Both the position numbers and the translations under genes were made by a program. DNA of 32,039 nucleotides, taken from assembly GCA_009787115.1 (NCBI GenBank), contig WRGQ01000166.1, positions 1 through 32,039 on the forward strand. Direction: 5' to 3'. Positions 24,488 through 32,039 of the stretch are shown in pieces. How positions within the stretch are numbered: the stretch's first letter is position 1; each line of letters begins with the position of its first letter. This stretch comes from Bacteroidota bacterium. Lineage in GTDB: Bacteria; Bacteroidota; Bacteroidia; Bacteroidales; WCHB1-69. Under the pieces are notes generated by a model that was given only the letters and a program-made list of their open reading frames with translations, was not told the origin of the DNA and ran no database searches.

Positions 24488-27400
24488 ATGAAAAACAAAG
24501 GTATATTTCTATTTTTTTCTATTCTTATTGCAATTACGTGTCTGTATTGTATCTCTTTTTCGTTCGTAACGTGGAAAATTGGTAAGGATGCGGCTAAATA
24601 CGCAAACGACCCCGTAGCCATTGAAGAAGTTCTGGCGAATGTTACTGACCCAATGATCATTAACCATATTAAAGACTCTGTAATCTCTGCACGTACGGCT
24701 CATTATCTGGGAAATAAAAATGATGAAAAAGTATTTTTAGGTTATACCTATAAACAAACTAAGTACAAAGAGATTAACTTAGGTCTTGACTTAAAGGGCG
24801 GAATGAACGTTACGCTGGAAGTTTCCTATCCCGACGTAATTAAAAGTTTAGCCGAAAATAAAGAAGATTTGTTATTTACGAATACGGTTAATAACGCCAA
24901 TGCTGAGTATGAGCAGACAACCGGCGATTATATTAACATATTCGTTAAGAATTTTAATGCGCAAAAGGCTGCTTTGGATATGCCGAACGCACAACTCCGT
25001 ACCTATTTCGGCGAACGCTCCGGTTTAAAAAGCGCCACCGATGCCGACATTATTAAATTCTTAACAACAGAATCTAATGAGATTATTGACAGAACTTTCC
25101 GTATTTTACGTACTCGTATTGACCGTTTCGGCGTAGCACAACCCAATTTGCAACGTTTGCAGGGAAGCCGTATTTTGGTGGAACTTCCGGGTGTGAAAGA
25201 ACCCGAACGTGTTACCGAACTCTTGAAGAGTACCGCAAAATTAGAGTTCTGGGAAGTGTATAACGAGTTGGTGAACGGAAGATCTATTGTAGAACGTTTT
25301 TATGAAGCCGACCAGCGTTTGGCAAAAGATTTAAAAGCCAAAAAAGAGTTGGAAGCAAGAAAAGCAGAGCATAACGAAACCGCAGTGGAAGATACTACCG
25401 CTACCTCTGTTTTTGAAGAAAACAAAGAAGAAGAGATTGATGGCGCTATTTTAGCCCACGCAGTACAGGGCAGCGATGGCGTTGTAATTGCTGTCTTCAA
25501 AGAAGCGGATATGAAAGTAGTTGATAAATTACTTCCCGATTTAGTGAAATATTTGGGCGATAAAAACGTGGTGTTTATGTGGGGAAAAGCTGAAAAAAGA
25601 TATAACAATAACTACCCGTTAATACCTTTGAAAAGAAACAACGACCGTGTTGGGCCTAAGTTGAGTTCCGAAACCGTAGGCGGCGCCCGCGTGGTAAAAT
25701 CTGCCCGCCAGGATATTGACCAGGATAACAAAGTTGTGGTTAATATGACTATGGAAAGTCAGGCTGCCGACGAATGGCGCAAAATTACAAGAGCCGCTGT
25801 GGACAATAAAACCAAACCAACTTACATTGGGGTCGTACTGGATAATTTTGTGTATTCTTTTCCGGTGATTAAAAGCGAAATTCCTAACGGATCTTCCGTA
25901 ATTTCAGGTGAATTTAGCATTGATGAAGCAAAGGACTTGGCAACAGTTTTAAATTCAGGTAATTTGGAAGCCCGCGTAAATATCGTGCAATCGGAAGTGG
26001 TAGGTCCTACTTTGGGTAAAGAATCTATTAATTCCGGCTTGCTTTCATTCTTGCTGGCATTTATATTGGTACTTTTATATATGATACTCTATTATGGCAG
26101 AGCCGGCTATGTTGCCGACCTCGCTTTGTGTACCAATATCTTCTTCATTATGGGTGTGCTTGCCTCTTTGGGCGCGGCATTAACCCTGCCCGGTATCGCA
26201 GGTATTGTGCTTACACTCGGTATGGCAGTGGACGCAAACGTGCTCATCTTTGAACGTATTCGTGAAGAGGTGCGCATAGGAAAAGGAATTAGGCTCGCTT
26301 TAGACGAAGGTTATAAAAATGCTTACTCCGCTATTATTGACGGTAACGTTACTACTTTAATAACAGGTATTGTGCTCTATATCTTCGGTTCAGGTCCTAT
26401 TCAGGGTTTTGCCACTACCTTAATCATTGGATTGCTATCCTCTTTATTCACCGCAATTTTTATCTCCCGTTTAATTTTTGACAGAGATTTGGCAAAAGGA
26501 ATTAACTATAAATTTGGGAATAAATATACGTTACACTTTCTCGAAAATACCAAATATAATTTCATTGGAACAAAGAAAACTTTCTATTCAGTATCTTTAG
26601 GATTAACTTTGGTAATGTTAATCTCTTTCTTTACGTTAGGGTTGAAGCCGGGTATTGACTTTACCGGTGGACGAAATTATGTAATTCGGTTCGACCAAGA
26701 TGTGAAAACCAACGAAGTACGCGCTGCAATTTCAGACGCTTTCGGCGGAAGTCCGGAAGTGAAAACTTTTGGCGGAAACAATCAGGTGAGAATTACGACC
26801 AACTATAAAATTGACAGCAATGACCCCGCAGACGACAAAGAGGTGGAATTGATGCTTTATAATGCTTTAAAAGGATTTTATGCGAAGACAGATATATCGG
26901 AAGTTGATTTTACCCAGCAGATTGACCCGCGCGGTATTCAAAGTTTACAAAAAGTACAGCCTACCATCGCCAAAGAATTATTGTGGCAAGCCATTTGGGC
27001 GGTTTTAATCTCATTAGTGTTGATTTTCATCTATATTGCGCTACGTTTCCGTAATTGGCAGTTTGGTTTGGGCGGCGTTATTGCGCTGGCTCACGATGCA
27101 ATGCTTACTATCGGTCTCTTCTCGCTCTTCTATAAAATAATGCCCTTCTCTATGGAGATTGACCAGTCGTTTATTGCGGCAATCCTCACTGTTATAGGGT
27201 ACTCCATTAACAATGTGGTAATTATTTACGACCGTATTCGTGAAAACTTAGGGTTACACCCCAAACGCGAACTCTTTGTGAATATCAATACTGCGGTGAA
27301 CAGTACCTTAGGACGTACAATCAACACTGCCGGCACGACCATTGTAGTATTATTAGCCATCTTCATTTTCGGTGGCGAAGTAATTCGCGGATTCGTATTT

Positions 27401-27523
27401 GCAATGGGAACGGGCGTAATCATCGGTACTTATTCCGGTATTTTCATCTCTGCCCCGTTAGCGTTCGACTTGTTGAGCCGTGCTAAAAAGGTGAAACGTG
27501 CAAAGGTGGAATTGATGAAATAA
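24488..27523 (+). CDS. secDF: Protein translocase subunit SecDF (fused SecD-SecF)
   Basis: LGLDLKGGMNVTLEV; GIVLTLGMAVDANVLIFERIREE (SecD); LKPGIDFTGGRNYVIRF; YSINNVVIIYDRIREN (SecF). Confidence 0.96.
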   Translation: MKNKGIFLFFSILIAITCLYCISFSFVTWKIGKDAAKYANDPVAIEEVLANVTDPMIINHIKDSVISARTAHYLGNKNDEKVFLGYTYKQTKYKEINLGLDLKGGMNVTLEVSYPDVIKSLAENKEDLLFTNTVNNANAEYEQTTGDYINIFVKNFNAQKAALDMPNAQLRTYFGERSGLKSATDADIIKFLTTESNEIIDRTFRILRTRIDRFGVAQPNLQRLQGSRILVELPGVKEPERVTELLKSTAKLEFWEVYNELVNGRSIVERFYEADQRLAKDLKAKKELEARKAEHNETAVEDTTATSVFEENKEEEIDGAILAHAVQGSDGVVIAVFKEADMKVVDKLLPDLVKYLGDKNVVFMWGKAEKRYNNNYPLIPLKRNNDRVGPKLSSETVGGARVVKSARQDIDQDNKVVVNMTMESQAADEWRKITRAAVDNKTKPTYIGVVLDNFVYSFPVIKSEIPNGSSVISGEFSIDEAKDLATVLNSGNLEARVNIVQSEVVGPTLGKESINSGLLSFLLAFILVLLYMILYYGRAGYVADLALCTNIFFIMGVLASLGAALTLPGIAGIVLTLGMAVDANVLIFERIREEVRIGKGIRLALDEGYKNAYSAIIDGNVTTLITGIVLYIFGSGPIQGFATTLIIGLLSSLFTAIFISRLIFDRDLAKGINYKFGNKYTLHFLENTKYNFIGTKKTFYSVSLGLTLVMLISFFTLGLKPGIDFTGGRNYVIRFDQDVKTNEVRAAISDAFGGSPEVKTFGGNNQVRITTNYKIDSNDPADDKEVELMLYNALKGFYAKTDISEVDFTQQIDPRGIQSLQKVQPTIAKELLWQAIWAVLISLVLIFIYIALRFRNWQFGLGGVIALAHDAMLTIGLFSLFYKIMPFSMEIDQSFIAAILTVIGYSINNVVIIYDRIRENLGLHPKRELFVNINTAVNSTLGRTINTAGTTIVVLLAIFIFGGEVIRGFVFAMGTGVIIGTYSGIFISAPLAFDLLSRAKKVKRAKVELMK

Positions 27524-27550
27524 AAAAATAGAATTGTTGAAATAAAAAAT

Positions 27551-27580
27551 ATAGGGGCGTTTTCGGAATGCCCCTATTTT
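27551..27580 (+). terminator. Rho-independent-like terminator after secDF
   Basis: ATAGGGGC (27551-27558) / GCCCCTAT (27570-27577) perfect 8-bp stem followed by TTT. Confidence 0.75.
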
Positions 27581-27827
27581 GTTGTACATACTTTAAAATT
27601 TTTCTTCTATTTTCGCCGTGTTATTTTAGTATAAATTTAACCCACAGCAGAAATGAACAATTTAATACCTTTTTTACAAGCTACGTCTGAAAGCGTTTTA
27701 GCAGTGTGACAATGGTAACGAGTGACAGACGCGACACCTCTTCCTGTGAACTAACAAGTAGCATCAACCATATATTAAACAAGAGGGTGATAGCGTGATT
27801 ATTAACGATGCCCATTTAAGAGCGTTT

Positions 27828-27855
27828 TGATTAGTGATTAGAGTATAGAGTGTTA
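27828..27855. repeat. Degenerate heptad array downstream of tpiA
   Basis: TGATTAG TGATTAG AGTATAG AGTGTTA, period 7. Confidence 0.55.
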
Positions 27856-27874
27856 TTCTTCTCTGGGTTTTGAA

Positions 27875-28651
27875 TTAATTTTCCCTGATTGCTGTTTCTG
27901 CCGCCTCAATGATGGCAATAAATTCGTTGGCTTTTAGTGAAGCACCGCCGATAAGCCCGCCGTCCACATTAGGTTGTAAAAATAGATCCAGCGCATTTTG
28001 AGCATTACAACTGCCGCCATACAGAATATAAGTGGAATAAGCGGTTTCTGTGCCATATCTCTTCTCAATGAGTTGCCGGATAAAGGCGTGCATCTCTTCA
28101 GCCTGTTCAGGAGTAGCGGTTTCGCCTGTGCCTATTGCCCACACAGGCTCGTAAGCAATGACCACAGATTCAAAATCTTCTTTCGATAAATGAAACAGCG
28201 ATTCTTTGAGTTGTTTTTCAACTACTTCAAAATGATGACCTGCTTTTCGTTCTTCAATCACTTCGCCGCAGCACACCACAGGAATTAATTGGTTTTCTAA
28301 CAGAATATCTACTTTTTTGGCAATCGTTTGATTTGATTCGATGAAGAACTTACGTCTTTCGGAGTGTCCAACGATACAAAATTCAACGCCTAATTGTGCC
28401 AGCATTTCGGCAGATATTTCGCCGGTAACAGCGCCGTTTTTATACTCGCTGCAATTCTGAGCACCAACAGTAAATTCCGCTTCCTGCGCCTGATCGGTGG
28501 CTAATTCTAAATATACAAACGGAGGACAGAGCACTACGCCGGTCTCTAATTTTAATCCGGCTATCTGTTCGCCGATAGCAATAATTAAATCGTCCGCTTC
28601 TTCAAACGACTTGTTCATTTTCCAGTTTCCAATGACCATTTTGGGTTTCAT
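27875..28651 (-). CDS. tpiA: Triose-phosphate isomerase
   Basis: MKPKMVIGNWKMNKSFEEA; FCIVGHSERRKFF; VIAYEPVWAIGTGETATPEQAEEMHAFIR; YGGSCNAQNA. Confidence 0.97.
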   Translation of the reverse strand: MKPKMVIGNWKMNKSFEEADDLIIAIGEQIAGLKLETGVVLCPPFVYLELATDQAQEAEFTVGAQNCSEYKNGAVTGEISAEMLAQLGVEFCIVGHSERRKFFIESNQTIAKKVDILLENQLIPVVCCGEVIEERKAGHHFEVVEKQLKESLFHLSKEDFESVVIAYEPVWAIGTGETATPEQAEEMHAFIRQLIEKRYGTETAYSTYILYGGSCNAQNALDLFLQPNVDGGLIGGASLKANEFIAIIEAAETAIREN

Positions 28652-28699
28652 ACGCTTTTATTTGGTGAATTATATAAAGATTTTTGTTTAGTTTGTATA

Positions 28700-28901
28700 G
28701 TGTTTCATTTATCGTTATAATTTTTAATATTTCGTTTAACTCAAATTTTTTAAATCCGTCGTTCTCTGCTATTTCTATTACAGGCTCTAACCAGAATTTG
28801 CAATGTTTGTCGTCTTATATCACATGAATATGTTTTCTATTTTATTCTTTTGACCAAGTAAAAAATCTGTAACCTTTTTCGTTTTTGAATGTTGGACTCA
28901 T
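28700..28901 (-). pseudogene. Decayed DUF4160-family gene
   Basis: Minus-strand translation from ATG 28901: MSPTFKNEKGYRFFTWSKE*NRKHIHVI*DDKHCKFWLEPVIEIAENDGFKKFELNEILKII; DUF4160 hallmarks YRFFF...HIHV...KFWLEP...LNEIxxII, two in-frame TAA codons. Confidence 0.8.
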
Positions 28902-28925
28902 TTTCCGCAAATTGTTTTGGTGATG

Positions 28926-28933
28926 CAAAAATA
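28926..28933 (-). promoter_or_regulatory. Bacteroidota -7 box (TATTTTTG on minus strand) upstream of the DUF4160 remnant / tpiA
   Basis: CAAAAATA on + strand, 24 nt upstream of the remnant's ATG. Confidence 0.45.
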
Positions 28934-28956
28934 ATATTTTTCACAAATGATACCCC

Positions 28957-29466
28957 TTACCTTTTTCCCGAATAGAAAATATATTCCACACACAAAATAA
29001 TAAACGTTGTAAAGAGTGTGTTTGCCACAGAAGTCCAAATAATGCGCCACCACTGTATCCATTGAAATACTTCCAAAGTAGTAACCGTAATTTGATGTAC
29101 AAACACCATAAGGAGCGTATATACTAAAATCCAGTTAAAATCTTTTATACCCGGAGCGGGTGTTACTCCTGTTTCCAAAGGTTTTAACCCATTTAAAACA
29201 AGAATAAAATAGGGGCGAAGACACACCATCAAAGTGCAGGCAAATGCCTGAATGCCGTAAGTTCGTAAAAAAGCGTCCACAATAAATCCGGTTGCAAAAG
29301 CGATGATATATTGAGCAGATTTTGAGACCTCTAAAGGAAGCAGAATGAGAAACAGCAGATAAACGGCAGGGTTTAGAAATCCAAACCATTGAACATAGTT
29401 AAAAACAAATACTTGCAGTAGTATGAGAATAATAAAACGAGAAAAGTTTTTAGTGAATTTATTCAT
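28957..29466 (-). CDS. mreD: Rod shape-determining protein MreD
   Basis: Small polytopic membrane protein encoded directly downstream of and overlapping mreC by 8 nt; VQWFGFLNPAVYLLFLILLPLE typical of Bacteroidota MreD. Confidence 0.88.
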   Translation of the reverse strand: MNKFTKNFSRFIILILLQVFVFNYVQWFGFLNPAVYLLFLILLPLEVSKSAQYIIAFATGFIVDAFLRTYGIQAFACTLMVCLRPYFILVLNGLKPLETGVTPAPGIKDFNWILVYTLLMVFVHQITVTTLEVFQWIQWWRIIWTSVANTLFTTFIILCVEYIFYSGKR

Positions 29467-30298
29467 TCTTAAATTTTGTTTTTAACGAATCAATTTCAGA
29501 TTTGTAGAGATTGGAGATGAGATAAACATTGTGAAGGTTTCTAAAATCGGCAGCCAGTTTAATTTTAATAGTTAAAAAAGTATTGTTTGGATTATCATAT
29601 TTTTCAATTACAGTACCAATGAGAATATCTTTTGGAAAGACGCTTGAATGTCCGCTGGTTACTGCGGAATCGCCTATGGCAACCATAAGATGTTGTGGAA
29701 TATCAATCACTTGCGCAATGGTTGGGTCGGGGTCTATCCACACCACTGTTCCAATTTGGTTAATGGGGATAATTCTTGCACTCACTCTTGAATTGGGATT
29801 CAACAGCGGGATTACCGTACTGAAATTTTCGGAGACATCGCTCACTACGCCTACTACGCCGTTAGGAGAGATCACTGCCATATCGTGCGTTACCCCTTCT
29901 TTTTTTCCTTTATCAATGATGATGTAGTTGTTAAGTTTGTGAGTAGTATTAAAAACTACGTGTGCGGTAGTAATGTCATACATTCTGCGTTTATTCTTAT
30001 TTTCTCCCGAAAAAACAGAATAAACCGTATCTTCTGAAAAAATAAACATATTATCTTTTGTTTTCAACAATTCAATATTTTGCTGCATTAAGTACGCATT
30101 TTCGCTGGGGTAATGAAACTGACGATAAAAATAATTTGCAAATTTTTGAACAGGACCGATCACTCCTTGCATTGTCGTTGAAATTACAAAATGCTGATAA
30201 TTACTATTGTTATAGAGTAGTATAATGGCAAAAATCTGTAAAATCAAAAAAATAAAAAGATGAAAATAGCGACTAAGAAATTCTCTAAAACTGTTCAT
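29459..30298 (-). CDS. mreC: Rod shape-determining protein MreC
   Basis: N-terminal TM, coiled coil, then NNYIIIDKGKKEGVTHDMAVISPNGVVGVVSDVSENFSTVIPLLNPNSRVSARI typical MreC beta domain. Confidence 0.93.
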   Translation of the reverse strand: MNSFREFLSRYFHLFIFLILQIFAIILLYNNSNYQHFVISTTMQGVIGPVQKFANYFYRQFHYPSENAYLMQQNIELLKTKDNMFIFSEDTVYSVFSGENKNKRRMYDITTAHVVFNTTHKLNNYIIIDKGKKEGVTHDMAVISPNGVVGVVSDVSENFSTVIPLLNPNSRVSARIIPINQIGTVVWIDPDPTIAQVIDIPQHLMVAIGDSAVTSGHSSVFPKDILIGTVIEKYDNPNNTFLTIKIKLAADFRNLHNVYLISNLYKSEIDSLKTKFKNE

Positions 30299-30342
30299 TT
30301 GGGTAATGAGAAATACAGTGCGAAAGTATATTTTTTAAGCAA

Positions 30343-32039
30343 TTAATCCATAATACACCTTACGCTTAATCCATCCGTTTTGCTTATTGTTATCTCTTTA
30401 ATAAGATTACAGAAGTATGACAGATAGAAGGAGTTTGCATATTGGCTAAGGTCTGCATCGCTTGCCCAAAAACCGGCGAAACCGTACAAATCAATGAATT
30501 TGTTGATAGCGCCTTTGCACATACCGGCAGGAAGTATGTTAAAACCGGTGGTATTTGTCCCTGCATTTGCTATCCATAGGGTATTGCTTTTAAGATCTTC
30601 GGCAGAATATACACTTAATAAATTCCATTCTGCTTTCGATGGGATATGCCATCCTTCAGGACAAATACCCTGTACATTTCCGTCAGCATCGGGTGTGGGT
30701 ATTGTGGTAGAACCTTCCGGAACACCAACCGCAGAATACCATGTGTATAACAATCCGAAAATGTTGGCATTCGTTTCCTCATCAGGACAAGTAGGGCAAC
30801 TGTAAGGTTTTGCAAAATTGACAATATTGCCATTCGCATACGTTGTTGTAGCCATATTAGCCGACCAGCATAATCCTGCAAGCGGAGTTACCTCATACTG
30901 ATGTCCTGCATTGTCAAAAACAACGACAGGACAAAGATTAAACGCATTACTTACAGCAGTACAATGGTTATCGTTAACTATAACATAGTAAATGCCTTTC
31001 ATTGAAGTTACCAAATTGTCGTCTGTACTTAGTATTGGTGGAATGATTTCGGTTTTGTACCATTCGTAAGTTTCGTTGCCACTGTAATCTGTTGTATTAC
31101 TAACTTTTAATGTAACTGTCAGGTCAATTCCTAATAATCCGGTAACTGTTATAACTGGTGTTTTTGGAATGGTACCGGCAAACACTGCTACATAACTTGA
31201 AGCCATTATAGAACAATGATTATCTGTTACCATAACATTGTAATTTCCTGCTGTAAGAACTTCTAATGTGCTATTTACACCTAATATGTCGGTAGATCCT
31301 TCTTTATACCATACGTAAGTTGCGTTATTACTGTAATCTTCCGTATTGGTTATGGTTAAAGTTACCTGTTCGGATCCGCAAATATAGCCGGCATTTGTTT
31401 TTGTAATTACCGGTTCGTTAGGAACATTGCCTGCCTGTATCAAAACGCTCTTTATTGCTTCTACGGAACAATCTCCATCACTTACTCTAACAGTGTAAGT
31501 TCCTGGTGTAGTGGTTGTAAAAGTTTTGTCTGTTCCGAGTGTAATAGATGGATTTGATGTGGCATACCACGCATACAACGGAGTACCGGCATATTGAGAA
31601 TTATTGGCAATACTCAAAGTTACGCCCGTACTGCCACAGATATAAGCATTATTGTTAGTTGCTATGATTGGTACTAACGATAAACACCATTGAGCGGTTA
31701 AGGTAATAGAGAGCGTATCTTGATGAGCCGCTAAAGTTCCGTAAGGATAACTACCTGTCAATGTTAAATTTGCTATAGGTCCTCCGGCTGTAACTTTCCA
31801 GCCCGTTAAGATATATCCGGATTTAATCGTTGCAGTGGTTGGAAGTACATTTTCAATCCAACTAACAGTTTTATTTGCAATAGGATTGCCTCCGTTTGTA
31901 TTATAAATTACCGTGTATCCGGTTCTGAGTTTCCATTGGGCGGTCAATATAATAGAATCACGGTCAATATCCGTAACTGCCAAACTTCCGTAGGTATCTG
32001 TGGCAATTACACTGTCTTTACCGCTCGGACTTGTTAAAT
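30343..32039 (-). CDS. Large surface/exported protein, partial (N-terminus outside window): Listeria-Bacteroides (InlB B-type) repeats, three Ig-like repeats, C-terminal FISUMP domain
   Basis: Open to window edge (LTSPSGKDSVIATDTYGSLAVTDIDRDSIILTAQW...); YTVIYNTNGGNPIANKTV...SGYILTGWKV repeats; Ig-like units at about 31426-31674, 31171-31425, 30928-31170; FISUMP motifs LCWSANMAT, GLLYTWYSAV, GICPEGWHIPSKAEWN, GFAGFWASD, SVRCIMD. Confidence 0.85.
   Translation of the reverse strand, partial: LTSPSGKDSVIATDTYGSLAVTDIDRDSIILTAQWKLRTGYTVIYNTNGGNPIANKTVSWIENVLPTTATIKSGYILTGWKVTAGGPIANLTLTGSYPYGTLAAHQDTLSITLTAQWCLSLVPIIATNNNAYICGSTGVTLSIANNSQYAGTPLYAWYATSNPSITLGTDKTFTTTTPGTYTVRVSDGDCSVEAIKSVLIQAGNVPNEPVITKTNAGYICGSEQVTLTITNTEDYSNNATYVWYKEGSTDILGVNSTLEVLTAGNYNVMVTDNHCSIMASSYVAVFAGTIPKTPVITVTGLLGIDLTVTLKVSNTTDYSGNETYEWYKTEIIPPILSTDDNLVTSMKGIYYVIVNDNHCTAVSNAFNLCPVVVFDNAGHQYEVTPLAGLCWSANMATTTYANGNIVNFAKPYSCPTCPDEETNANIFGLLYTWYSAVGVPEGSTTIPTPDADGNVQGICPEGWHIPSKAEWNLLSVYSAEDLKSNTLWIANAGTNTTGFNILPAGMCKGAINKFIDLYGFAGFWASDADLSQYANSFYLSYFCNLIKEITISKTDGLSVRCIMD

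Noticed and set aside
28787-28901. In-frame TAA codons in the DUF4160-like gene as recoding or selenocysteine-like readthrough
   Set aside because: Two TAA codons in a short gene, no recoding signal seen, and TAA is a normal terminator for other genes here; decay is simpler
29583-29927. 114-aa + strand ORF antisense to mreC
   Set aside because: Shadow ORF of a conserved gene
30494-30805. 103-aa + strand ORF antisense to the FISUMP domain
   Set aside because: Shadow ORF; FISUMP frame is strongly supported

Overview
This is a low-GC Bacteroidota (Bacteroidales-like) chromosomal window, mostly housekeeping. It carries 17 coding regions (two of them partial), one decayed gene, no RNA genes I can support and no CRISPR or IS element. 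In order: a TonB-type/outer-membrane beta-barrel C-terminus; DUF2147 protein; MltD-like lytic transglycosylase with LysM domains; C69 dipeptidase; CDF cation transporter; NhaC-type antiporter; RuvA; giant SprA (T9SS translocon); a PLP enzyme of the AONS/serine-palmitoyltransferase fold; a phosphate acetyl/butyryltransferase; a SprE/PorW-type TPR lipoprotein; an ABC-2 permease and ATPase; GlmM; ComF; SecDF fusion; TpiA; MreD; MreC; and a large partial surface protein with Listeria-Bacteroides repeats, Ig-like repeats and a FISUMP domain. Several promoters match the Bacteroidota TAnnTTTG box. The least-explained signal is a scattered set of short, degenerate arrays with strict 7-nt periodicity. 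They lie in gene-flanking sequence, overlap or abut stop codons, and one sits in-frame inside glmM, where it seems to add a Cys-rich loop of about 12 residues. Other noteworthy points are an unannotated DUF4160 pseudogene with two in-frame TAA codons and an intact promoter box upstream of tpiA, and mreCD separated from mreB/mrdA/rodA. I see no clear new defence or biosynthetic system; the heptad family is the best candidate for something under-described.
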